Assembly: GCF_018531465.1 (NCBI RefSeq)
Contig: NZ_JAHDTF010000020.1
Coordinates: 62,001 to 126,000, forward strand
DNA: 64,000 nt
Reading direction: 5' to 3'
Origin: Sphaerisporangium fuscum
GTDB taxonomy: Bacteria > Actinomycetota > Actinomycetes > Streptosporangiales > Streptosporangiaceae
Numbering within the stretch: the first letter of the stretch is position 1; each line of letters opens with the position of its first letter. A program made the translations under genes and the position numbers. A model generated the notes under the pieces. That model did no database searches and was not told the DNA's origin. It was given only the letters and a program-made list of their open reading frames with translations. Positions 8,371-18,820 of this stretch are shown in pieces.

Positions 8371-9348
8371 ATGGGACCCCATCCCGCCGTGGCGGAGATC
8401 CGCCGCGCCGTGCGCCTGTCGCTCGCCGACGTGCCGAAGGGCGCTCTCGTCCTGGCCGCCTGCAGCGGCGGCGCCGACTCGCTGGCGCTGGCGGCGTGCC
8501 TGGCGTTCACCGCGCCCCGGCAGGGCCTGCGCGCCGGGCTGCTGACCGTCGACCACGGCCTGCAGGAGGGGTCGCGCGAGCGTGCCGAGGAGGTCGTACG
8601 GCTGGGGGCCGAGCTCGGGCTCGAACCCGCCGAGGCCCTCACCGTCGCGGTGGGAACGGAGGGCGGTCCGGAGGCCGCGGCCAGGGACGCCCGCTACGAC
8701 GGGCTTACGCTCGGCGCGAAGCGGCTCGGCGCGTCCGCCGTCCTGCTGGGGCACACCCGCGACGACCAGGCCGAGACCGTGTTGCTGCGGCTGGCCCGGG
8801 GGAGCGGCACCCGGTCGCTGGCGGGGATGCCGGCCGCCTGGGGCGTCTACCGCAGGCCACTGCTCGGGATCGGCCGCGAGACCACGCGGGCGGCGTGCGA
8901 GGCGCTCGGCCTGGCGCCGTGGGACGACCCGCACAACACCGACCCCGCCTACACCCGGGTGAGGGTGCGCCACGACGTCCTGCCGGTGATCGAGCGGGCG
9001 CTCGGGCCGGGCGTCACCGAGGCCCTCGCGCGCACGGCGGCCCTGTGCCGGGACGACGCCGACGCCCTCGACGAGTGGGCCGACGAGGTGTACGCCGAGG
9101 TCAGGGGCATCGGCGAGGGCCTGACGGTCAAGGGGCTCGAGAGCCTGCCGGCGGCGGTGCGGCGGCGGGTGATCCAGCGGGCGGCGCTGGCGGCGGGCGC
9201 GAACGCCTCGGCGCTGGCGGCCGTCCACATCGAGCAGGTCGACCGGCTCGTCACCGAGTGGCGGGGCCAGCGGCTGGTGGAGCTACCCGGGGGGGTCGGG
9301 GTGGTCCGGCGGTATGGCACCCTGATATTCGCCAGCACCCCGACATGA
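8371..9348 (+). CDS. tilS: tRNA(Ile)-lysidine synthase
   Basis: 325 residues. The PP-loop ATP-pyrophosphatase motif SGGADS lies near residue 33, followed by LTVDHGLQ and LGHTRDDQAETVLLRLARG, all typical of TilS. The enzyme attaches lysine to C34 of the AUA-reading isoleucine tRNA, changing both its charging and decoding. The short form without the long C-terminal domain is usual in Actinobacteria. An AGGAG lies immediately before the ATG, closer than ideal. The stop overlaps a possible ATG of hpt, indicating translational coupling. Confidence 0.93.
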   Translation: MGPHPAVAEIRRAVRLSLADVPKGALVLAACSGGADSLALAACLAFTAPRQGLRAGLLTVDHGLQEGSRERAEEVVRLGAELGLEPAEALTVAVGTEGGPEAAARDARYDGLTLGAKRLGASAVLLGHTRDDQAETVLLRLARGSGTRSLAGMPAAWGVYRRPLLGIGRETTRAACEALGLAPWDDPHNTDPAYTRVRVRHDVLPVIERALGPGVTEALARTAALCRDDADALDEWADEVYAEVRGIGEGLTVKGLESLPAAVRRRVIQRAALAAGANASALAAVHIEQVDRLVTEWRGQRLVELPGGVGVVRRYGTLIFASTPT

Positions 9349-9362
9349 AGGAAAAACCCCAG

Positions 9363-9920
9363 GTGGACGCAGCCGACATGGGCAAGGACCTCGAAAAGGT
9401 CCTCATCCCCGAGGAAGAACTTCAGGCGAAGGTCAAGGAGCTCGCCGGGCAGATCGACGCCGACTACGCGGGCAAGGACCTCCTGATCGTCGGGGTTCTC
9501 AAGGGGGCGGTCATGATGATGGCCGATCTGGCGCGCGCGCTGCACATCGAAGTCCAGATGGACTGGATGGCCGTGTCGTCCTACGGCGCCGGCACGAAGT
9601 CGTCGGGCGTCGTGCGCACCCTCAAGGACCTCGACACCGATATCGCCGGACGGCACGTGCTGGTGGTCGAGGACATCATCGACTCCGGGCTGACCCTCTC
9701 CTGGCTGATCCACAACCTGCGCTCGCGCAACCCCGCCTCGGTGGAGATCTGCGCGTTGCTTCGCAAGCCCGAAGCCGTGAAGGTGCCGATCGATGTGAAA
9801 TATGTCGGGTTCGACATCCCCAACGAATTCGTGATCGGGTATGGCCTCGACTATGCCGAGCGCTACCGCAATCTCCCGTTCATCGGCACCCTGGCCCGCC
9901 ATGTATACGGTGCCGAGTAA
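9363..9920 (+). CDS. hpt: Hypoxanthine phosphoribosyltransferase
   Basis: 185 residues from GTG 9363, preceded at nine bases by AAGGAA; the ATG at 9345 is in frame but overlaps tilS and has no own site. The PRPP-binding motif VLVVEDIIDSGLT and the family stretch MDWMAVSSYG are present. It salvages hypoxanthine/guanine to IMP/GMP. The tilS-hpt-ftsH order is conserved in Actinobacteria and many Firmicutes. Confidence 0.95.
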   Translation: MDAADMGKDLEKVLIPEEELQAKVKELAGQIDADYAGKDLLIVGVLKGAVMMMADLARALHIEVQMDWMAVSSYGAGTKSSGVVRTLKDLDTDIAGRHVLVVEDIIDSGLTLSWLIHNLRSRNPASVEICALLRKPEAVKVPIDVKYVGFDIPNEFVIGYGLDYAERYRNLPFIGTLARHVYGAE

Positions 9921-10199
9921 GCCCTGAGCGAAGTCTTGGGTCGCCAACTGGTGAGATACGGCGTTATTCGGTCTCCTCGTGGGGAACACGGGAGCGCCTG
10001 ACGTACGTTGGTAGAGCGAAGCCGGTGTCGCCGGGGCAGTGACCCTGCGCCGCGACCCGGTGTACCTTCGGATCTCTCGGAGGTGCGATTACCTTCGGGT
10101 AGTCAGAAGGAGCGGTAAGGGATGCCGCTACCCCCGGGCTCGCCCGGGGCGTTCAGGCCGTGTTCAGGAAGGGACGGGCCCGCAGGGGTTCCGCATCGG

Positions 10200-12215
<2,016 letters not shown>

Positions 12216-12218
12216 CGA

Positions 12219-12806
12219 GTGAGCGCCAACCCCCTCAAGGTCGACTCGGCCCGGATCGAGAAGGCCGTTCGCGAGATCCTTCTCGCGATCGGTGAAGATC
12301 CGGACCGGGACGGCCTGCTCGACACCCCGGCCCGGGTGGCTCGCGCGTACGCCGAGCAGTTCGCCGGGCTGGGGCAGAAGCCCGAAGAAGTCCTCACCAC
12401 CGTCTTCGACGCCGACCACGACGAGATGGTGCTGGTGAAGGACATCGAGGTCTACTCCACCTGCGAGCACCACCTCGTGCCGTTCCATGGCCTCGCGCAC
12501 GTCGGCTACGTGCCCAACGCGAAGGGCCAGATCACCGGCCTGTCCAAGCTGGCCCGGCTGGTCGACGTCTACGCCAGGCGCCCGCAGGTGCAGGAGCGCA
12601 TGACGTCGCAGATCGCCGACGCCCTCATGCAGGTGCTGGAGCCGCGGGGTGTCATCGTCGTCATCGAGGCCGAGCACCTCTGCATGACCATGCGCGGTGT
12701 CCGCAAGCCGGGCGCGAAGACCATCACCTCCGCCGTGCGCGGCAGCTTCCGCGACAGCGACAAGACCCGCGCCGAGGCGATGGCCCTCATCCTCGGCCGC
12801 GGCTGA
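12219..12806 (+). CDS. folE: GTP cyclohydrolase I
   Basis: 195 residues from GTG 12219. The zinc/active-site region STCEHHLVPFHG and the later EAEHLCMTMRGVRKPG are diagnostic. It converts GTP to dihydroneopterin triphosphate, the first step of folate synthesis. It begins three bases after ftsH and is probably translated from the same message. A duplicated intergenic repeat follows its stop, separating it from folP. Confidence 0.96.
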   Translation: MSANPLKVDSARIEKAVREILLAIGEDPDRDGLLDTPARVARAYAEQFAGLGQKPEEVLTTVFDADHDEMVLVKDIEVYSTCEHHLVPFHGLAHVGYVPNAKGQITGLSKLARLVDVYARRPQVQERMTSQIADALMQVLEPRGVIVVIEAEHLCMTMRGVRKPGAKTITSAVRGSFRDSDKTRAEAMALILGRG

Positions 12807-12811
12807 CCCCG

Positions 12812-12847
12812 CGCTTCTCGCCGCCGAGCGGAGCGAGGCGGTCGAAC
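12812..12847 (+). repeat. Dispersed intergenic repeat, copy A
   Basis: The 28 bases 12812-12839 are identical to 12880-12907; both copies go on to a shared TCGAAC. The core GCCGAGCGGAGCGAGGC recurs at 51211-51243 and 51258-51290 and, inverted, at 57921-57950 and 58040-58069. All copies lie just after gene ends. Confidence 0.8.
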
Positions 12848-12879
12848 CCGCGAGGGGCGCGGCGGTGGGGTGAGGAGGA

Positions 12880-12915
12880 CGCTTCTCGCCGCCGAGCGGA
12901 GCGAGGCCATCGAAC
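12880..12915 (+). repeat. Dispersed intergenic repeat, copy B
   Basis: Second copy of the element at 12812-12847, 68 bases downstream, continuing into ATCGAACAGAGCACG. A variant of that continuation (GATCGAACACAGCACG) occurs at 15238-15253 after folK, linking that region to the same family. Confidence 0.8.
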
Positions 12916-13003
12916 AGAGCACGAGGCAGGTCGAGCCGATTCGTTATCCACAAGCCGGACCCATGGCGCAGATCGTCCCCGGCGAGCACCTAGGCTTGAC
13001 GCC

Positions 13004-13861
13004 ATGACCGCATGGAAGGTGCCGGGCCTGCCCGACGAGAGGCGCTGCCTGGTCATGGGCGTGGTCAACGTCACCCCCGACTCCTTCTCCGATGGCGGCC
13101 GCTGGTTCGACCCCGAGGCGGCCGTGCGCCACGGCCTCGAACTGGTCGAGCAGGGCGCCGACATCGTCGACGTCGGTGGCGAGTCCACCCGCCCGGGCGC
13201 GGCGAGGGTCTCCCTCGACGAGGAGCTACGGCGGGTCGAGCCGGTGATCCGCGCTCTCTCCCAGGAGGGCGTCCCGGTCAGCGTCGACACGATGCGGGCC
13301 GAGGTCGCCGATGCCGCCGTGCGGGCCGGGGCCGCCATGGTCAACGACGTCAGCGGAGGCCTCGCCGACCCCGCCATGCCCCAGGTGGTGGCGTCCGCCG
13401 GGGTCCCCTATGTCGTGATGCACTGGCGCGGCCACAGCCAGGACATGGACGGCCGCGCCGTCTACTCCGACGTCGTCACCGAAGTGGCCGAAGAGCTGCG
13501 CAAGCGGGTCGATTCCGTGCTCGCCGAGGGGGTCGACGAGCGGCAGATCCTCATCGACCCCGGGCTCGGCTTCGCCAAGCGGCCCGAGCACAACTGGGCG
13601 CTGCTCGGCGGCATCCACAGGCTCGGCGAGCTCGGCTACCCGATCATCATCGGGGCGTCCCGCAAACGGTTCCTCGGCCGCCTGCTCGCCGAGCCCGACG
13701 GCACCCCGAGACCCTTCAGCGGCGCCGACGACGCCACCCTGGCGGTCACGGCGCTCGCCGCCCACGCGGGCGCCTGGTGCGTCCGGGTGCATCACGTGCG
13801 TCCGAATGCCGACGCGGTCCGCGTCGCCGCCGCCTGGCGGCGGGGGGAGGGGGCTCGATGA
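13004..13861 (+). CDS. folP: Dihydropteroate synthase
   Basis: 285 residues. The pterin-site signatures NVTPDSFSDGG and DVGGESTRPGA and the late IIGASRKRFLG are all present. It joins 6-hydroxymethyl-dihydropterin diphosphate and p-aminobenzoate, the sulfonamide target. It overlaps the next gene by four bases (ATGA), so translation of folP, the NTF2-like gene, folB and folK is probably coupled. Confidence 0.96.
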   Translation: MTAWKVPGLPDERRCLVMGVVNVTPDSFSDGGRWFDPEAAVRHGLELVEQGADIVDVGGESTRPGAARVSLDEELRRVEPVIRALSQEGVPVSVDTMRAEVADAAVRAGAAMVNDVSGGLADPAMPQVVASAGVPYVVMHWRGHSQDMDGRAVYSDVVTEVAEELRKRVDSVLAEGVDERQILIDPGLGFAKRPEHNWALLGGIHRLGELGYPIIIGASRKRFLGRLLAEPDGTPRPFSGADDATLAVTALAAHAGAWCVRVHHVRPNADAVRVAAAWRRGEGAR

Positions 13862-14292
13862 GCACGACCGCGGCAGAGATCGAGACGCTCAACGAGGCGT
13901 TCTACACGGCGATCGAGAGCGGCGACCTCGACCGTATGACCGAGATCTGGGCCGAGGACGAGGACGGCCGGGTGGCGATGTGCGTCCACCCGGGCTGGCC
14001 GATGTTGAGCGGGCGGGCCGAGGTGCTCCGGTCGTGGGCGCTGATCATGGCGAACACCCCCTACATCCAGTTCGTCCTGACCGACGTGCACACCACCGTG
14101 GTGGGCGACGTCGCGGTGCTCACCTGCGCCGAGAACATCCTGACCGCCGCCGACTCCGAGGATGCCACGTTCGCGGCCGGGCGCGTCGTCGCGACCAACA
14201 CCTTCGTCCGCACTCCGGAGGGCTGGCGGCTCTGGTTCCACCACGGCTCACCGGTGCTGCAGGGCGATGACGACGACGAGAGCGAAGGCTGA
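13858..14292 (+). CDS. NTF2-like / SnoaL-like nuclear transport factor 2 family protein
   Basis: 144 residues with the cone-shaped NTF2-like pattern: an N-terminal helix pair (EIETLNEAFYTAIESGDLDRMTEIW), a central LSGRAEVLRSW, and C-terminal strands ending in WRLWFHHGSPV. The family includes small ligand-binding proteins and enzymes, so no reaction can be assigned. Its fixed place between folP and folB in actinobacterial folate clusters suggests a pterin-related role, for example in removing phosphate from dihydroneopterin triphosphate, but that is only a guess. It has an acidic C-terminal tail. Confidence 0.8.
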   Translation: MSTTAAEIETLNEAFYTAIESGDLDRMTEIWAEDEDGRVAMCVHPGWPMLSGRAEVLRSWALIMANTPYIQFVLTDVHTTVVGDVAVLTCAENILTAADSEDATFAAGRVVATNTFVRTPEGWRLWFHHGSPVLQGDDDDESEG

Positions 14293-14305
14293 GAGGCGGG
14301 GCACG

Positions 14306-14671
14306 ATGAGCGGTCGGGACAGCGTGAGCCTGGTCGGGCTCCGGGCGCGCGGAAGGCACGGCTGCCTGCCCGCCGAGCGGGAGCTCGGACAGGAGTTCGT
14401 CATCGACGTCACGCTCTTCCTCGACACCGCTCCCGCGGCGGCCGGCGACGACCTCACCAAGACCGTCGACTATGGTGAGCTGGCCATGCGGCTGGTCGCC
14501 GTCGTCGAGGGCGAGCCGGTGAACCTCATCGAGACGCTGGCGCAGCGGCTGGCCGACGAGTGCCTGGCGAGCGAGCTGGTCGAGGAGGCCGAGGTCAGGG
14601 TGCACAAGCCGTCGGCTCCGATCCCTCTCCCCTTCGGCGATGTCGTGGTGACGGTCAGGAGGAAGCGGTGA
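14306..14671 (+). CDS. folB: Dihydroneopterin aldolase
   Basis: 121 residues, standard size. Residues LRARGRHGCLPAERELGQEF carry the family N-terminal pattern, and NLIETLAQRLAD and KPSAPIP match the helix and active-site loop. It releases glycolaldehyde to give 6-hydroxymethyl-dihydropterin. The ATG follows a GAGGCGGGG stretch. Its TGA overlaps the ATG of folK by one base. Confidence 0.94.
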   Translation: MSGRDSVSLVGLRARGRHGCLPAERELGQEFVIDVTLFLDTAPAAAGDDLTKTVDYGELAMRLVAVVEGEPVNLIETLAQRLADECLASELVEEAEVRVHKPSAPIPLPFGDVVVTVRRKR

Positions 14672-15177
14672 TGAAGGTCGTTCTGGCGCTCGGCAGCAAT
14701 CTCGGCCGTCGCTTCGACACCCTTCAAGGCGCCGTCGACGCGCTTTTCGACGCCCCGGGGCTCGACTTCGTGGCGGTGTCCCCCGTCTACGAGACCGAGC
14801 CGGTCGGTGGTCCGGCCGGGCAGCGTCCCTATCTCAACGCCGTCGTGATCGGAAGCACGATGACGCTCGGCCCGAAGGCGATCCTCGAGCGGGCCATGGG
14901 AGTGGAGGCCGCCTTCGGGCGGGTCCGCACCGAGCGCTGGGGGCCGCGTACGCTCGACGTCGACGTGATCATGGTGGGTGATCTGCTCAGCGACGACCCG
15001 GAGCTGACGCTGCCGCACCCGCGCGCCCACGAGCGGGCATTCGTGCTGATGCCCTGGGCGCAGGCCGACCCCGGGGCGATGCTCCCGGGCCGCGGCTCGG
15101 TGGCGGGCCTGCTCGCCGCCCTCGACCAGCAGGGCGTCCACCTGCGCTCCGACCTCGCCCTGCAGCCGCCCGACTAG
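14671..15177 (+). CDS. folK: 2-amino-4-hydroxy-6-hydroxymethyldihydropteridine diphosphokinase
   Basis: 168 residues. LALGSNLG at the N-terminus and RWGPRTLDVDVIM are the HPPK signatures. It pyrophosphorylates 6-hydroxymethyl-dihydropterin for FolP. AGGAGGA lies seven bases before the ATG at 14671; a GTG at 14668 is an alternative. Last enzyme of the local folate pathway; a 10-base inverted repeat and copies of the dispersed repeat follow. Confidence 0.95.
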   Translation: MKVVLALGSNLGRRFDTLQGAVDALFDAPGLDFVAVSPVYETEPVGGPAGQRPYLNAVVIGSTMTLGPKAILERAMGVEAAFGRVRTERWGPRTLDVDVIMVGDLLSDDPELTLPHPRAHERAFVLMPWAQADPGAMLPGRGSVAGLLAALDQQGVHLRSDLALQPPD

Positions 15178-15263
15178 GGCGCCCCTCACCGCCCGAAAGC
15201 TACCGCGGCATCGAGGAGCGCCCACGCCACCGAGGTGATCGAACACAGCACGCAGGGGCGCCC
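15177..15263. repeat. Inverted repeat with long loop after folK
   Basis: GGGCGCCCCT (15177-15186) pairs perfectly with AGGGGCGCCC (15254-15263) around a 67-base loop that contains a fragment related to the dispersed repeat at 12880. There is no T-run, so it is not a textbook terminator; it may still end or process the fol transcript. Confidence 0.6.
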
Positions 15264-15302
15264 GCTCGTGCCGGGTGCCGGGGGGAACGAAGAGGAGGAT
15301 CC

Positions 15303-15758
15303 GTGAAACCGAGCCGTCCCGGCGTGCTCGTCCTACTGGTGGCCGCGTTCGCGGTCCTGACCTGGGCCGTGTTGCAGCAGATCTACTCCGACCTGCCCAC
15401 CGTCCCGTGGACCGCCATCCCCACGGTGCTCCTGCTGGCGGTCGGTGAGGCGTACAGCGGGTGGATGACCCGTGCCCGCATCCGGCGCGCGCCCGACACC
15501 GAACCCGTCGAGCCGCTCGCGGTGGCCCGGCTGGCCGCGCTGGCCAAGGCCTCGGCGTACGTCGGCGCCGCCTGCGCGGGGTTGTTCGCCGGTTTCGTGT
15601 TCCATGTCCTGCCGCTGCTCGACCAGGACGTCCCCCGGCGCGACTTCTTCCTCGCGGGCGGGTCGCTGGTCGCCTGTGTGGTGCTGGTGTGCGCGGCGCT
15701 CTTCCTGGAGCACTGCTGCAGGGTCCCGAAGGGCCCCGACGACGACGTCAGGCGCTGA
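15303..15758 (+). CDS. DUF3180 integral membrane protein
   Basis: 151 residues from GTG 15303, preceded by GAGGAGG-like bases. Four hydrophobic helices are visible (about 8-24, 36-52, 77-100 and 110-135). This small actinobacterial membrane protein regularly follows folK and is classed as DUF3180; its function is unknown. The position argues for a link with the folate operon or just conserved order. Confidence 0.8.
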   Translation: MKPSRPGVLVLLVAAFAVLTWAVLQQIYSDLPTVPWTAIPTVLLLAVGEAYSGWMTRARIRRAPDTEPVEPLAVARLAALAKASAYVGAACAGLFAGFVFHVLPLLDQDVPRRDFFLAGGSLVACVVLVCAALFLEHCCRVPKGPDDDVRR

Positions 15759-15907
15759 GGCCGCGGACAACGCCGCGGGGCCCGGCCTGAGCCGGACCCC
15801 GCGCTGCAAGGAGCCACCCTTGTATCTTCAACCCTGTCCCTTTACGCACCGATCCTCTGCTCGGGAAACAGGGGGCTAAACCCGTTTCGCGAGATGTTCC
15901 GCGCCGA

Positions 15908-17089
15908 TCACTTGTCGATGTCGCCGACCACGAAGAACATCGAGCCGAGGATGGCCACCATGTCGGAGATCAGGTGGCCCGGCAGCATCTCCCGCAGCAC
16001 CTGGATGTTGTTGTAGGACGCGCTGCGCAGCTTCAGCCGCCACGGCGTCTTCTCCCCGCGGGAGACCAGGTAGTAGCCGTTGAGCCCCAGGGGGTTCTCG
16101 GTCCAGGCGTAGGTGTGCCCTTCGGGGACCTTCAGCACCTTGGGCAGGCGCTGGTTGACCGGCCCGGGGGGCAGGGAGCGGAGCCGGTCCACGCAGGCGT
16201 CGGCGAGGTCGAGCGAGACCTTCACCTGGTCGAGCAGCACCTCGAAGCGGGCGTGGCAGTCTCCCGCCGAGCGGGTCACCACCTTGACGGGCAGTTCGGC
16301 GTAGGCGAGGTACGGCTCGTCGCGGCGCAGGTCGGCGTCGACGCCGGACGCCCGGGCGATCGGCCCGCTCACGCCGTACTGCATGATCGTCTCGCGGTCG
16401 AGGACGCCGACCCCGCGCGTGCGGGCGAGGAAGATCTCGTTGCCGTAGATGAGGTTCTCGATGTCGGGCAGCCGCTTGCGCACGTCGGCGACCGCCTGGG
16501 TGACCCGGTCGAGCCAGCCGTAGGGGAGATCCTCCTTCAGCCCGCCGACCCGGTTGAACATGTAGTGCATGCGGCCGCCGGAGATCTCCTCCATGACGGC
16601 CTGCAGCGTCTCGCGCTCACGGAAGGCGTAGAACACCGGGGTGATCGCGCCGAGCTCCAGCGGGTAGGAGCCGAGGAACATCAGGTGGTTGAGCACGCGG
16701 TTCAGCTCGGCGAGCAGCGTGCGGGCCCAGACCGCCCGCACCGGCACCTCCATGCCGAGCATGCGCTCGACGGCGAGCACGACGCCCAGCTCGTTGGCGA
16801 ACGCCGACAGCCAGTCGTGCCGGTTGGCCAGCACGATGATCTGCCGGTAGTCGCGGACCTCGAAGAGCTTCTCGGCGCCGCGGTGCATGTAGCCGACGAT
16901 CGGCTCGGCGGCCTCGATGCGCTCGCCGTCGACGGTGAGGCGCAGGCGCAGCACACCGTGGGTCGAGGGATGCTGGGGGCCGATGTTGAGGATCATGTCC
17001 TCGGTGGCCAGTTCCTTGGCCCCGGCCCCGATCCCCACGACCCGTTCCGTGCGCGCGCCTGTAGCGGGAGGTTCCGTCATGAAACCCAT
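15908..17089 (-). CDS. nuoD: Orphan NADH-quinone oxidoreductase subunit D paralogue
   Basis: 393 residues, full length for NuoD (the 49-kDa, [NiFe]-hydrogenase-derived subunit). Conserved blocks include NIGPQHPSTHG, GYMHRGAEKL and PPGPVNQRLP. No other nuo gene is nearby. The quinone-site His is kept (His44), but the position of the invariant quinone-binding Tyr (Tyr108 bovine, Tyr87 in Thermus Nqo4) is Trp93, and the conserved Asp of LDLGA is Glu145 (LELGA). Arg70 in MHRG matches the residue dimethylated in mitochondrial NDUFS2. A second ATG at 17080 is possible. Similar orphan nuoD genes occur near ftsH/fol in Streptomyces. The role is unknown; electron transfer with quinone may be altered. 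Confidence 0.9.
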   Translation of the reverse strand: MGFMTEPPATGARTERVVGIGAGAKELATEDMILNIGPQHPSTHGVLRLRLTVDGERIEAAEPIVGYMHRGAEKLFEVRDYRQIIVLANRHDWLSAFANELGVVLAVERMLGMEVPVRAVWARTLLAELNRVLNHLMFLGSYPLELGAITPVFYAFRERETLQAVMEEISGGRMHYMFNRVGGLKEDLPYGWLDRVTQAVADVRKRLPDIENLIYGNEIFLARTRGVGVLDRETIMQYGVSGPIARASGVDADLRRDEPYLAYAELPVKVVTRSAGDCHARFEVLLDQVKVSLDLADACVDRLRSLPPGPVNQRLPKVLKVPEGHTYAWTENPLGLNGYYLVSRGEKTPWRLKLRSASYNNIQVLREMLPGHLISDMVAILGSMFFVVGDIDK

Positions 17090-17098
17090 GCTGTCACG

Positions 17099-18502
17099 TC
17101 AGCGCCGGGACACCAGCTCCGAGAGGGCGTCGATCAGGCGGTGGATGTGCTCCTCGGTGGTGCCGATGCCGATGGAGGCCCGGACGGCTCCGGTGGTGCC
17201 GTCGGCACAGTCGCCGTCCGCCGTCCGCCCGACGCCGTCGAGCAGGTGCCGGACGAACGGGTGGGCGCAGAACTTGCCGTCGCGCACGCCGATGCCGTGG
17301 TCCGCCGACAGCGCCTCGGCGACCTCGCGGGCCGTCCAGCCGTCCACGACGAACGACACGATGCCGACGCGCGGGTGCGCGGGACCCCACAGCGACAGCT
17401 CGTGGACGCCGTCGATGGCGGCGATCCCGTCGCGCAGCAGCCTCAGCAGCCGCTCCTCCTCCTTGACCAGCGGCGTCCAGCCGGTCGCCGACAGCGCGTC
17501 GCAGGCGGCGGCCAGCGCGATGGCCCCGAGGACGTTCGGGGTGCCCGCCTCGTGCCGCTGCTCGGGGTCCGCGCTCCACTCGGTCTCCAGGGGCAGGCCC
17601 TGCCCGGTGCCGCCGGTGACCGCCTTGGAGGCGCCGCCGCCGAGCAGGTACGGCTCGGCCTGCGCCAGCCAGTCGCCCCGGCCGACCAGGGCGCCGGCGC
17701 CGAACGGCGCGTACAGCTTGTGGCCGGAGAAGGCGACGTAGTCGAGGTCGAGGGCGGTGATGTTCAGCCGCCGGTGCGGGACGAGCTGCGCGGCGTCGAC
17801 CAGGATGCGGGCGCCGTGCCGGTGGGCGATGTGGGCCAGCGCGGCGATCGGCCAGAGCTCTCCGGTGACGTTGGAGGCGGCGGTGACGACCAGGAGCTTG
17901 GGCCCGTCGATGCCGGCCAGCGTCTCGTCGGCGGCGCGGACGGCCTCGCCGGGGAACGCCGGGGGCGCGAGCCGTACGGCGTTGGGCCAGGGCAGGAGGG
18001 ACGCGTGGTGCTCGGTCTCGAACACGACGACGGTGGTGCCCTCGGGCAGGCAGCGGGCCAGGAGGTTCGAGGCGTCGGTGGTGTTGCGCGTGAACACGAC
18101 GGCGTCACCGCGCCGCGCGCCGACGAAGCCGCGCACGGTGTGCCTGGCCTGCTCGTATCGCGCGGTGGTGAGCTGGGAGGCGTACCCGGCGCCGCGGTGC
18201 ACGCTTGAGTAGGCCGGGAGCGCGGCGGCCACGGCGGCGCTCACCGGCTCCAGACAGGGGGCGCTGGCGGCGTAGTCGAGGTTCGCGTACCGCACCAGCT
18301 CACCTCCCTTGACCGGCACCTCCAGGTCGGCGCCCAGCACCGCCGGGACGGCGGGCGCGGATGGCCGTTCGTCGGTGGACCCGGTGCCGGCCGTGCCGCC
18401 GCCGGCGGAAGTCCAGCTCGACGTGGCGGGGGAGGGTCCGCCCTGGGCGCTCGGCTCGGAAGTGGCGGGGGAAGGGCTGCTCAGGACAGTCAGTACGGTC
18501 AA
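17099..18502 (-). CDS. Class V aminotransferase-fold PLP enzyme (cysteine desulfurase-like)
   Basis: About 467 residues. I choose the TTG at 18502 because a near-perfect TTAGGAGG lies six bases upstream; longer frames back to 18571 have no such site. A Pro/Ser/Thr-rich N-terminal stretch of about 55 residues precedes a fold-type I PLP core: AASAPCLEP, DAAQLVPHR, and the PLP lysine in FSGHKLYAPFG. This resembles SufS/CsdA cysteine desulfurases and isopenicillin N epimerase-like enzymes. It ends nine bases before the orphan nuoD, in the same direction, so they form an operon. Whether it supplies sulfur is unproven. Confidence 0.85.
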   Translation of the reverse strand: MTVLTVLSSPSPATSEPSAQGGPSPATSSWTSAGGGTAGTGSTDERPSAPAVPAVLGADLEVPVKGGELVRYANLDYAASAPCLEPVSAAVAAALPAYSSVHRGAGYASQLTTARYEQARHTVRGFVGARRGDAVVFTRNTTDASNLLARCLPEGTTVVVFETEHHASLLPWPNAVRLAPPAFPGEAVRAADETLAGIDGPKLLVVTAASNVTGELWPIAALAHIAHRHGARILVDAAQLVPHRRLNITALDLDYVAFSGHKLYAPFGAGALVGRGDWLAQAEPYLLGGGASKAVTGGTGQGLPLETEWSADPEQRHEAGTPNVLGAIALAAACDALSATGWTPLVKEEERLLRLLRDGIAAIDGVHELSLWGPAHPRVGIVSFVVDGWTAREVAEALSADHGIGVRDGKFCAHPFVRHLLDGVGRTADGDCADGTTGAVRASIGIGTTEEHIHRLIDALSELVSRR

Positions 18503-18820
18503 CGCCGGCCTCCTAAGGTCAGGGACCCCGGCCATGGCGTTGGGATGACGGAGCCCGCGCTTGTCCGGCACACCTCGTGCCGGACCTGGTCCTCACCCGG
18601 GGCACCCCGCCGCGAGCGCGAGGGTTGCCGGCCAGCAAGCCGGGGCTTGACGCTGGCACTCATGACCTACGGGGGGACTATAACCCAATCCCCCACCGCC
18701 TCCGCAACCCAAGATCCTTCGAGGTGTCGCCGTCGCGGCCGGGGGGCGTGGGGGTGGGTCGGGGGGATCTTGGCTGGTGAGCGGGTGTTTCCGGGAGCTG
18801 ATGGCGTTTACGATGTCTTC
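18503..18820. other. Intergenic region between the aminotransferase and P450 genes
   Basis: 318 bases with no convincing gene. It holds the strong ribosome-binding site of the leftward aminotransferase gene, a perfect 9-base inverted repeat at 18563-18585, a TTGACG near 18650 and a TATAA near 18680 that are too far apart to be one simple promoter, and a G-rich run before the P450 start. Confidence 0.5.
18563..18585. promoter_or_regulatory. Perfect inverted repeat, possible operator
   Basis: GTCCGGCAC and GTGCCGGAC flank a 5-base spacer in the divergent region upstream of both the aminotransferase and the P450 gene. The length and spacing suit a dimeric repressor site or a short hairpin. No T-run follows. 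Confidence 0.45.

Noticed and set aside
10122..10199. ATG 10122 as the ftsH start
   Set aside because: It has a better ribosome-binding site, but the extra 26 residues are Pro/Gly/Arg-rich and unlike FtsH N-termini; kept only as an alternative.
15974..18208. A 744-residue open frame on the plus strand
   Set aside because: Antisense to nuoD and the aminotransferase, with the low-complexity Val/Glu/Asp/Gly composition typical of shadow frames.
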